From: Candidatus Centipeda massiliensis
Lineage (GTDB): Bacteria > Bacillota > Negativicutes > Selenomonadales > Selenomonadaceae
Assembly (NCBI RefSeq): GCF_900290285.1
Contig: NZ_LT985754.1
Coordinates: 1 to 46,085 of the forward strand
Direction: 5' to 3'
DNA: 46,085 nucleotides
Below the pieces are notes generated by a model. That model did not search any database, had not been told where the DNA came from, and saw nothing but the letters and a program-made list of their open reading frames with translations. This document shows positions 26,227 through 32,111 of the stretch, one piece after another. The translations under genes and the position numbers were made by a program. Each line of letters opens with the position of its first letter. Positions within the stretch are counted from its first letter, which is position 1.

Positions 26227-27444
26227 TCATCCCGCTTTGAAATTATAGATCGGCTTCAGCACCTCGATCACGTCCACGCTGTCCTCGATTACGTCAATGA
26301 TGTCTGCGAGGGACTTGTACGCCATCGGCGCCTCGTCGAGCGTGTTCTCGTTGACGGCGGTGGTGTAGACATCCGCCATTGTTTCGCGGAACTCCTCCAT
26401 TGAGAGGCGTTCCTTTGCTGCCGTGCGTGACATGAGGCGCCCCGCCCCGTGCGGCGCGGACCAGTTCCAGTCGGGATCACCGCGCCCGACCGCGAGGATG
26501 CTGCCGTCGCGCATATTAATTGGGATGAGGACACGCTCGCCCGCATGCGCCGCAATCGCGCCCTTGCGCAGGATACGCTCGTCGGTCGCAATGTAGTTGT
26601 GTACCGTGTGGAACGCCTCGCCCGCCGTGAGTCCCGCGCGCTCCAAGAGGACGCGTGCAATGACCTCGCGGTTTCGCCGTGCGAAGTTTTGGCAGATCTC
26701 GATGTCGTGCAGATAGTCCTCGAGATAACTGCCGAAGAGGAAGGCGAGATCGGCGGGAATCTCCGCAGCCCTTGCCTTGAAGTCCCGATTCAGCGCCTTG
26801 ATCGCCTCCTGCAGCTCACTGCGCCGCCCCTCTGCCTTGTAGCGACGGATGAGTTCGTCGCGCGCACGGAACAGTTCGTCCTTGCCGTGCGATAGGTCAA
26901 TGGCGATATTCTGGTAGTATTCGGCAACCTGCTTGCCGAGATTGCGGCTGCCCGTGTGGATGACGAGGTAGTTCGTGCCGTCCGCGCTGCGGTCAATCTC
27001 GATGAAGTGATTGCCGCCGCCGAGTGTGCCAAGGCTGCGTGCGATACGCTTCGTGTCCTTGAGGGCGCGGTAGCAACGCAGCTCCGTGAGGTCAAATCGC
27101 TCCTGCCGCCCATCCCAGAGATTGCGCCCCGACGGGACGAAGTGTGCCGCCTCATCAAAACGAGCGAGGTCGATCTCCCCCTTGCCGAGGTCGACCGTAT
27201 ACATCCCGCAGCCGATGTCGACGCCGACGAGGTTCGGGACGACCTTGTCCCACACGGTCATCGTCGTGCCGATCGTGCAGCCCTTGCCCCAGTGCACATC
27301 GGGCATGATGCGGATGCTCGCCCCCTCCGTGAACTCATAGTCGCACATCCGACGGATCTGCTCGACCGCCTCGTCCTCGATCACCTTTGCGTATGCAATC
27401 GCGACGCCGCAGCGGCCGCGTATCTCCATTCGATCCATTGTCAT
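26227..27444 (-). CDS. rtcB: RtcB-family RNA ligase
   Basis: This 405-residue protein joins RNA 2',3'-cyclic phosphate (or 3'-phosphate) ends to 5'-OH ends, with Mn2+ and GTP (known for RtcB). Metal-binding and catalytic residues are visible: Cys79 in GVDIGCGM, His146 in GGGNHFIE, His163 in VIHTGSRNLG, His282 in VHNYI and the guanylylated His332 in HGAGRLMSR. AAGGAA precedes ATG 27444. It is somewhat shorter than E. coli RtcB. It is the third gene of an operon with two small proteins and a dyad promoter. No RtcA or archease gene is near. Confidence 0.9.
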   Translation of the reverse strand: MTMDRMEIRGRCGVAIAYAKVIEDEAVEQIRRMCDYEFTEGASIRIMPDVHWGKGCTIGTTMTVWDKVVPNLVGVDIGCGMYTVDLGKGEIDLARFDEAAHFVPSGRNLWDGRQERFDLTELRCYRALKDTKRIARSLGTLGGGNHFIEIDRSADGTNYLVIHTGSRNLGKQVAEYYQNIAIDLSHGKDELFRARDELIRRYKAEGRRSELQEAIKALNRDFKARAAEIPADLAFLFGSYLEDYLHDIEICQNFARRNREVIARVLLERAGLTAGEAFHTVHNYIATDERILRKGAIAAHAGERVLIPINMRDGSILAVGRGDPDWNWSAPHGAGRLMSRTAAKERLSMEEFRETMADVYTTAVNENTLDEAPMAYKSLADIIDVIEDSVDVIEVLKPIYNFKAG

Positions 27445-27457
27445 TTGTGTTCCTTCC

Positions 27458-27604
27458 CTAGTTCAAAGAAATCACGAGCGCGATCAGAAATTTGACGCCC
27501 ATGACGCCCCAATACAGTACTTTTACGATGGCGTATGCGACCAGCAGTGCAAGTACAGAGACGCATTCGCCAACGAGCTTCAGCATTCCTTTGATCGTTT
27601 CCAT
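27458..27604 (-). CDS. 48-residue membrane protein upstream of rtcB
   Basis: ATG 27604, preceded by AGGTGAG, opens a 48-codon frame with an N-terminal METIKGMLKLVGE and then one long hydrophobic stretch (about 14-46). It lies 7 bp after the Cys-containing small protein and 13 bp before rtcB, so it is in the same operon. It is too small to assign to a family. It may tether the RNA-repair complex to the membrane (inference). Confidence 0.55.
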   Translation of the reverse strand: METIKGMLKLVGECVSVLALLVAYAIVKVLYWGVMGVKFLIALVISLN

Positions 27605-27611
27605 CGCTCAC

Positions 27612-27845
27612 CTACCTGCGGAAAATCCGCCCATCATCCGCTCCGTCGTGAAATATGCCGCCGCGCCAGATGCCGGGAAAACTGTTCCACCCGTGCGTGA
27701 GTGCGTCGAATGTGCGATAGCCATCCAACATACATGCCGGGCATGGGCTTTGCACGAATTTCACCAGTCCAAGGCGGTAGGGGCAGCGCGCGCAGGGTGG
27801 ACGCACGGCACGAAATACGTTCTGCAAATTCTTCAAAATTTCCAT
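27612..27845 (-). CDS. Small Cys-rich protein, first gene of the rtcB operon
   Basis: A 77-residue protein with PPCARCPYRL and SPCPAC, two CxxC pairs about 17 residues apart that could bind a metal. The C-terminal third is rich in Gly, Trp and His. GGAGGCG precedes ATG 27845. It is the first gene after the GTCGC-N7-GCGAC promoter. I know no family for it. Confidence 0.55.
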   Translation of the reverse strand: MEILKNLQNVFRAVRPPCARCPYRLGLVKFVQSPCPACMLDGYRTFDALTHGWNSFPGIWRGGIFHDGADDGRIFRR

Positions 27846-27884
27846 CTCACTCGCCTCCGAACGATTTCTCCTTCATCTATGCTC

Positions 27885-27928
27885 ATTCTAGCAGAACATC
27901 CATCGCCATAGGTCGCCTAGCGGGCGAC
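27885..27928 (-). promoter_or_regulatory. Promoter of the rtcB operon with GTCGC-N7-GCGAC dyad
   Basis: Minus-strand -10 TAGAAT (27890-27885). Exactly 21 bp upstream lies the perfect inverted repeat GTCGC (27912-27916), 7 bp, GCGAC (27924-27928), followed by ATTTT. The promoter of vWA E has the same repeat, spacer, distance and ATTTT flank. Confidence 0.65.
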
Positions 27929-27947
27929 ATTTTCTTTATCGGTATCG

Positions 27948-27970
27948 TAAAGGAATCACTGATAAATTCT
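27948..27970 (+). repeat. Left-end fragment of the MITE-like repeat
   Basis: AAGGAATCACTGATAAATTC matches the left end of the element. It lies right at the 3' end of the HTH gene that stops at 27975. Confidence 0.6.
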
Positions 27971-27974
27971 CACG

Positions 27975-28580
27975 TCACAGCACATCCATCCCCATCTCGT
28001 ACAGGATTCCGTTCACCGTATCGATGTCGCAGCCCTCCAGGATGCAGAACTCCATGACGAGGTCGTATGCGCGCGCGGGCGAGATACTGTACCCCGCGCT
28101 CGCGAGAAGATCCCGTGCCTCGTCGATATTCAGCCTGAGTGCAAAGATGAATGCGTAGATGACCTTCGCGGACGGTGCCTGTCCGTTACGGATCTTGGAG
28201 AAATACTTGCGATCAATGCCCGCGCGCTTGTACGCCTCCGCATCGGTCATACCGCGCTCGCTGATGAGGCGCAGGAGGCGATCGGAGAAAGTTTCCTGCG
28301 GTTTGTCCAGTTTGCTTTTGAGGCGTGAGAGGATGTTGTCAAGATGTGTGCCGATACCGGGAGCGATGGCTCCCGCACCGAACACCACCGGCTCTTCCAT
28401 TGCGTCGCGCCGCCGAATGCCGTGCCGCTCGCGTGCCTCCTCAAAGGGACGCGGCGCAGGGTGCGGCATCTTGCGCGATGCTTCCTCAATCACGTCGCCG
28501 ACATCAAGCAGATGCTCGGCAATATAGCGGCGAATCTTTGCAAGAAGCTCTGCGGATGGTGTTTTGTGCGGCGGTATCAT
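27975..28580 (-). CDS. Helix-turn-helix (XRE-like) regulator with N-terminal helical domain
   Basis: A protein of about 201 residues. The N-terminal part (1-55) is helical and charged. The middle (about 95-150) carries a Cro/C1-type HTH: FSDRLLRLISERGMTDAEAY, then KRAGIDRKYFSKIRNG as recognition region. The C-terminal part continues with a helical DARDLLASAGYS segment. AAAGGGGA lies 7 bp before ATG 28580; the longer ATG at 28610 falls near the expected transcription start and lacks a ribosome binding site. It lies upstream of the rtcB operon in the same orientation but with its own promoter. Its target genes are unknown. Confidence 0.75.
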   Translation of the reverse strand: MIPPHKTPSAELLAKIRRYIAEHLLDVGDVIEEASRKMPHPAPRPFEEARERHGIRRRDAMEEPVVFGAGAIAPGIGTHLDNILSRLKSKLDKPQETFSDRLLRLISERGMTDAEAYKRAGIDRKYFSKIRNGQAPSAKVIYAFIFALRLNIDEARDLLASAGYSISPARAYDLVMEFCILEGCDIDTVNGILYEMGMDVL

Positions 28581-28613
28581 GGACATTCCCCTTTCTGTTA
28601 TTTCTTTCATAAA

Positions 28614-28642
28614 ATTTTAACACAGGGGTTTTGTCCCTGCAA
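28614..28642 (-). promoter_or_regulatory. Promoter of the XRE-like regulator gene
   Basis: On the minus strand, TTGCAG (28642-28637) and TAAAAT (28619-28614) are spaced 17 bp apart. Transcription would start near 28607. Confidence 0.6.
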
Positions 28643-28649
28643 GAGATTT

Positions 28650-29100
28650 GTGGCACTATGATAAACGTTACAGACAAAAGCAAATGCAGTACTCCAAAGC
28701 AAACCCTAGTGGAGCAAGCGGCGTAGAGTGTGCGACCCGCCCCCTGCGGATTTTAATCGGAGGGGCGCAGCGCGTTTGGAATCCGCAGGTATTGGGGAAT
28801 CACGAACGCAATGATGCTGTTCAGATTGGTGCAGATTTTCCGTCCTATCAAGGAGATTAACCGGAAGCATAGCGGTGGCTATGCTGAGGATTGATCGACG
28901 CAGAGAGGGCGAAAAAGATGTGCCAAGATGGAGAGCTGAATGCGTCCGTGATTCCCTCGCGGACGAGCACACGTCCGCTTGCGCAACGAGGGTTCTGCGT
29001 GGAGTACGCAGTGCGAATCCGTAACTGTTGCCATAGACCTAGATTTGTTTTCATTGATTTATCACAGATACAACCATCCTAGTTTATGTTTGCGATATCG
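28650..29100. repeat. Mosaic intergenic region with decayed repeats and hairpins
   Basis: No gene is supported. CCTGCGGATT (28743-28752) pairs perfectly with AATCCGCAGG (28780-28789). Directly after it, 28793-28957 is a decayed MITE-like copy in opposite orientation, recognisable by TTCAGATTGGTGCAGATTTT and AGATGTGCCAAGATGG. Further small hairpins follow, for example CTGCGT/ACGCAG near 28992-29008. It looks like several repeats inserted into each other. Confidence 0.55.
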
Positions 29101-29135
29101 CTGCAAGCGCCCCCACCGGCTCACTTTGTTCGCCA

Positions 29136-29164
29136 CCTCCCCCGCCTTGGCAGGGGAGGCTTTT
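29136..29164 (+). terminator. GC-rich hairpin with T run
   Basis: CCTCCCC (29136-29142) pairs with GGGGAGG (29153-29159), followed by CTTTTC. It lies just past the minus-strand vWA D gene. The T run is on the plus strand, where no gene is upstream, so its role is unclear. Confidence 0.4.
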
Positions 29165-29173
29165 CGTTCCCGC

Positions 29174-29911
29174 TCAGCTGCGAGCGTCCTTGCTCTGCGC
29201 GAGATGCTCGCTGATCTTCTGCGACCATGTCGGCAGAGCAACACCCGTCGCGGAAAACTCCAGAATCATCGCCCCGAGCGATGCGAAGTTCTCGCGCACG
29301 CCCGCCGCGTCACAGGCGAACACGGCGGCGTTCTCGGCAGGGATGCCGAGATCTCTTGCAACCTGCGCTGCATCGATGTTCGCACCGAGGAGGATAAACT
29401 CCCAGCCCACCTCCTTTTCCTGCCGCTCTAGCAGATCCCGCAGCCGGTCAGGCGTCCAGTAGTACAGGCTCGCGTTATCCGCTCCGCCCGTGATGATGAC
29501 GAACATCGTACGCGCGGGGTTCTCGGGATAATGCTTGTACACGTACCTAGCGCGGCAGACAACACCGCCTATCGCATTGATCAGCACCCTTCTGCCGGGC
29601 TTGCCGTCCTCTAGTGTGATGGGCGCGGGAGCAGCTTGGCGTGCAACCTGCTCCCGCATGATACGGAGGCGCTCAAAGAAGTCCTGTTCCATGCGTACGG
29701 AGTCCGCGGTGATCGGCACACGTTCATCAACGTACAAGCTAAAATCAGCGAACTGCCAAGTAGTAACAAGGATATCCGTCCTCTCCTCTCTGAGCCGTGC
29801 AATCATGCCGTTGAACCCGTCGATGATATCGGACGCAAAGTCCGCCATGGGCTCGCTGACGTCCATGAGGAATACCAGCTCCGTCTGTCCGTTTGTCTTT
29901 GCCTCTGCCAT
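29174..29911 (-). CDS. vWA-like protein D with degenerate metal site
   Basis: A 245-residue paralogue of vWA E, whose first 15 residues are nearly identical (MAEAKTNGQTELVF). The metal site is broken: DVSEP at 17-21 lacks the second Ser, the Thr loop reads RRVLINAIGG, and the last Asp is Gly (IITGGADN). The C-terminal half is well kept (GWEFILLGANIDA, then CDAAGVRENFASLGAM). GAGGAAA precedes ATG 29911; the longer frame to 30097 covers the promoter and MITE and is rejected. Loss of the metal but upkeep of the rest suggests a changed role rather than decay. Confidence 0.8.
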   Translation of the reverse strand: MAEAKTNGQTELVFLMDVSEPMADFASDIIDGFNGMIARLREERTDILVTTWQFADFSLYVDERVPITADSVRMEQDFFERLRIMREQVARQAAPAPITLEDGKPGRRVLINAIGGVVCRARYVYKHYPENPARTMFVIITGGADNASLYYWTPDRLRDLLERQEKEVGWEFILLGANIDAAQVARDLGIPAENAAVFACDAAGVRENFASLGAMILEFSATGVALPTWSQKISEHLAQSKDARS

Positions 29912-29946
29912 GATGATTTCCTCCATATCTCTTGACCGCTTCCGTA

Positions 29947-29981
29947 AGTATAGCGAATGGCATGGACGAAAAAAGTCCATG
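29947..29981 (-). promoter_or_regulatory. Promoter of vWA D with perfect CATGGAC-N7-GTCCATG dyad
   Basis: Minus-strand -10 TATACT (29952-29947). The perfect 7-bp inverted repeat occupies 29961-29967 and 29975-29981. This is the best copy of the shared motif and defines its symmetry. Confidence 0.65.
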
Positions 29982-30018
29982 CCAAACGTTATTTCAAAAA
30001 ACTTTTCACGCTCTCTGC

Positions 30019-30187
30019 TTAAGGAATCGCTGATAAAATGAAGTCTGTCAGATTGGTACAGATTTTTCGCCCTGTCAAGGAGACAAACCGGACGCATAGC
30101 AAGGGCTATGTGGAGGATTCTAGGGCACAGAGAGGGCGGAAAAGATGTGCCAAGATGGCAGTGCTGAATTTATCAGTGCTTCCTTAA
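30019..30187 (-). mobile_element. MITE-like repeat, full-length copy 2
   Basis: 169 bp bounded by TTAAGGAATCGCTGATAAA and TTTATCAGTGCTTCCTTAA, in the opposite orientation to the copies at 6122 and 45387. Its right end supplies the stop codon of vWA E (30184-30186). Confidence 0.85.
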
Positions 30188-30852
30188 CTGCGTCCGCTCT
30201 GACGCTTTGCAAGGTGTTCGCTGATCTTCGTCTTCCACCCCGCTCCGACGATACCCGTATGTGCGAATGCACACGTCATGTGCGAAAGCGACGCGAAGTT
30301 CTCGCGCACGCCCGCCGCGTCACAGGCAAACTCGACGGCATGATCGGCGCGGATGCCAAGTCCGTCCGCGACCTGTACGGCGTCGATGTTCGCACCGAGG
30401 AAGACGAACTCCCAGCCCGCCTCCTTTTCCTGTTTCTTCACCATCGCACGCACCTGATCCGCCGTATAGCGCGTGCTTGCGTTCTCCATGCCATCGGTGG
30501 TGATGATGAACATGGTGCGTGCGGGGCGGTCTTCGGGGCGGGCGTACTTGTGCACGTTTTTGATGTGGTGGATCGCGCTGCCCATCGCGTCGAGCAGAGC
30601 CGTCGAGCCGCGCGTGTAGTACTCCTTGTCCGTGAGTGTTGGCACCTCTGCGATCCGCACGCGGTCGAGAATGACCTCGTCCTCGTGGTCAAAGAGAACC
30701 GTCGAGACGAGTACATCTCCCCCATCCCCTTTGTGCTGCGCGATCATGCCGTTGAACCCGCCGATGGTATCGGACTCCAACCCCGACATCGACCCGCTCC
30801 GATCCAAGATGAATACGAGTTCCGTCTGTCCGTTTGTCTTTGCCTCTGTCAT
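30184..30852 (-). CDS. vWA-domain protein E (TerY-like), intact metal site
   Basis: A 222-residue stand-alone vWA domain with a complete metal site: DRSGS (17-21), RGSTALLDAMG and ITTDGMEN. GWEFVFLGANIDAVQVA and CDAAGVRENFAS follow, as in proteins C and D. GAGGAGA precedes ATG 30852. It is cytoplasmic (no signal). Unlike the other four vWA genes, its promoter carries the GTCGC-N7-GCGAC dyad of the rtcB operon, so it is probably induced together with RNA repair. The last codon and stop lie at the edge of a MITE. Confidence 0.85.
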   Translation of the reverse strand: MTEAKTNGQTELVFILDRSGSMSGLESDTIGGFNGMIAQHKGDGGDVLVSTVLFDHEDEVILDRVRIAEVPTLTDKEYYTRGSTALLDAMGSAIHHIKNVHKYARPEDRPARTMFIITTDGMENASTRYTADQVRAMVKKQEKEAGWEFVFLGANIDAVQVADGLGIRADHAVEFACDAAGVRENFASLSHMTCAFAHTGIVGAGWKTKISEHLAKRQSGRS

Positions 30853-30896
30853 GATGATCTCCTCCTCTGTACTATATGACCTCTTCTATGGTGTCG

Positions 30897-30940
30897 AGTA
30901 TAGCAGGGAAACGGGGACGGGTGGTCGCATGACAGGCGAC
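30897..30940 (-). promoter_or_regulatory. Promoter of vWA E with GTCGC-N7-GCGAC dyad
   Basis: Minus-strand -10 TATACT (30902-30897). Exactly 21 bp upstream lie GTCGC (30924-30928), 7 bp and GCGAC (30936-30940), then ATTTT. Geometry is identical to the rtcB operon promoter. The dyad also abuts the divergent ogt promoter. Confidence 0.65.
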
Positions 30941-30943
30941 ATT

Positions 30944-30971
30944 TTGAAAAAAGACAGTTTTCTTCTATAAT
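30944..30971 (+). promoter_or_regulatory. Promoter of ogt
   Basis: TTGAAA (30944-30949) and TATAAT (30966-30971) are spaced 16 bp apart. The dyad ending at 30940 is only 3 bp from the -35 box, so the same regulator could influence ogt. Confidence 0.65.
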
Positions 30972-31001
30972 AGAGTAACAACAACAGTAGGAGGGATTCC
31001 A

Positions 31002-31490
31002 ATGATCTACACAACACACTACACCTCCCCGCTCGGCGGAATCACGCTTACAAGTGACGGCACGGCGCTCACGGGGCTGTACTTCGATGGGGAGAGGGAT
31101 TTCCCCGATCTCTCGGCAGGGCGCAAAAAAGACCTCCCCGTGTTTGGAGAGGTCATACGGTGGCTCGATCTGTATTTCGCCGGCAAGGAGCCGGACTTCA
31201 GCCCTGCGCTCAAGCCCACGGGCACGGCGTTTCAGATGTCGGTATGGGAAATCCTGCGGACAATCCCATACGGGGAGACGACGACATACGGAGCAATCGC
31301 ACGCCGCCTCGAAGAACAAACGAAAAAACGCATGTCGGCACAGGCGGTCGGCGGCGCAGTCGGGCGCAACCCGATCTCGATCATCGTCCCCTGCCATAGG
31401 GTGATCGGAGCGGACGGCAGCCTCACGGGCTATGCGGGCGGCCTGGACAAAAAGGAGTATCTGCTGCGGACGGAGGGATTTTATTCATAA
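31002..31490 (+). CDS. ogt: Methylated-DNA-protein-cysteine S-methyltransferase
   Basis: A 162-residue DNA repair protein that moves an alkyl group from O6-alkylguanine to its own cysteine. The acceptor is Cys131 in the motif IVPCHRV. The helix-turn-helix segment TTTYGAIARRL and the arginine region GRNPISI precede it. AGGAGG lies before ATG 31002. The length is usual for the Ogt/MGMT core. Its 3' end overlaps the convergent yoeB gene by 10 bp. Confidence 0.9.
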   Translation: MIYTTHYTSPLGGITLTSDGTALTGLYFDGERDFPDLSAGRKKDLPVFGEVIRWLDLYFAGKEPDFSPALKPTGTAFQMSVWEILRTIPYGETTTYGAIARRLEEQTKKRMSAQAVGGAVGRNPISIIVPCHRVIGADGSLTGYAGGLDKKEYLLRTEGFYS

Positions 31491-31738
31491 TGTCCTTTGC
31501 AGGAAAGAATTTCCAACCCGTTTGGGACAATGCGATAGATCAGTCGATTCTTTTCATCAATTCTTCTGCTCCAAAACCCACCGAGTTCACCCTTGAGTGG
31601 TTCCGGTTTTCCAACGCCGTCAAACGGATGCCGCTCCACATCCTTGAGCAGGAGATTGATCCGTTTCAGCGTCTTCTTGTCCTCTGACTGCCAGCCGATA
31701 TAATCCTCCCACGCCTCATCCGACCATGTCTTATTCAC
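31481..31738 (-). CDS. yoeB: YoeB-family mRNA interferase toxin
   Basis: An 85-residue toxin that cuts mRNA at the ribosome. Typical YoeB features are visible: W-EDYIGWQSEDKKTLKRIN, HPFDGVGKPEPLKGEL, GFWSRRID and the terminal LSCKGHYE with catalytic His. GTG 31738 gives the usual family length and overlaps the antitoxin stop by 8 bp; a TTG at 31753 would add five unusual residues. Its antitoxin lies directly upstream. Confidence 0.88.
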   Translation of the reverse strand: MNKTWSDEAWEDYIGWQSEDKKTLKRINLLLKDVERHPFDGVGKPEPLKGELGGFWSRRIDEKNRLIYRIVPNGLEILSCKGHYE

Positions 31739-32000
31739 CGTCTGCGACCTCAATCAAGTCATGCTGCACGCCCATGCCGGCATTGAGCTGGGCAATTCCA
31801 CGACGCAGGTGTGCCATATTGCTTTCCGAGTAGAACGGATCCGGGTCCGCAGAGAGTTCAAATGGGATTTTGCGATCTCGTGCGACGCGCTTCGCAAAAA
31901 TCAGAAATGCGGTGGAAACAGGCAGCCCGATCTCGTCACAAACTTCATGCAGACGCATCGACAAATCATCATCCATACGCACCATAACATCCTGCGCCAT
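31731..32000 (-). CDS. RelB/DinJ-family antitoxin
   Basis: An 89-residue protein with an N-terminal ribbon-helix-helix (VMVRMDDDLSMRLHEVCDEI, then GLPVSTAFLIFAKRV), the RelB/DinJ fold that binds DNA and represses its own operon. The disordered C-terminal part neutralises the toxin. AGGAAG lies 7 bp before ATG 32000; the GTG at 32009 overlaps that site. Pairing a RelB/DinJ-type antitoxin with YoeB is common in Firmicutes. Confidence 0.85.
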   Translation of the reverse strand: MAQDVMVRMDDDLSMRLHEVCDEIGLPVSTAFLIFAKRVARDRKIPFELSADPDPFYSESNMAHLRRGIAQLNAGMGVQHDLIEVADGE

Positions 32001-32042
32001 CTGTATCACTTCCTGTCATATATCCGTCAAATACTGCATGTT

Positions 32043-32072
32043 ATTATACCACAAAAATTCTCCCTCACACAA
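32043..32072 (-). promoter_or_regulatory. Promoter of the toxin-antitoxin pair
   Basis: On the minus strand, TTGTGT (32072-32067) and TATAAT (32048-32043) are spaced 18 bp apart, just upstream of the antitoxin gene. Confidence 0.55.
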
Positions 32073-32073
32073 G

Positions 32074-32106
32074 AAAACGCAGCCCCGCGCGGAGCTGCGT
32101 TTTTTT
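32074..32106 (-). terminator. Terminator of the DUF2828 gene
   Basis: AAAACGCAGC (32074-32083) pairs with GCTGCGTTTT (32094-32103), with T runs on both strands. It lies 6 bp past the DUF2828 stop codon and overlaps the -35 region of the toxin-antitoxin promoter. Confidence 0.75.
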
Positions 32107-32111
32107 CGTCT

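Noticed and set aside
31738-31753. TTG 31753 as the yoeB start
   Set aside because: GTG 31738 gives the usual 85-residue length and has a better-spaced ribosome binding site.
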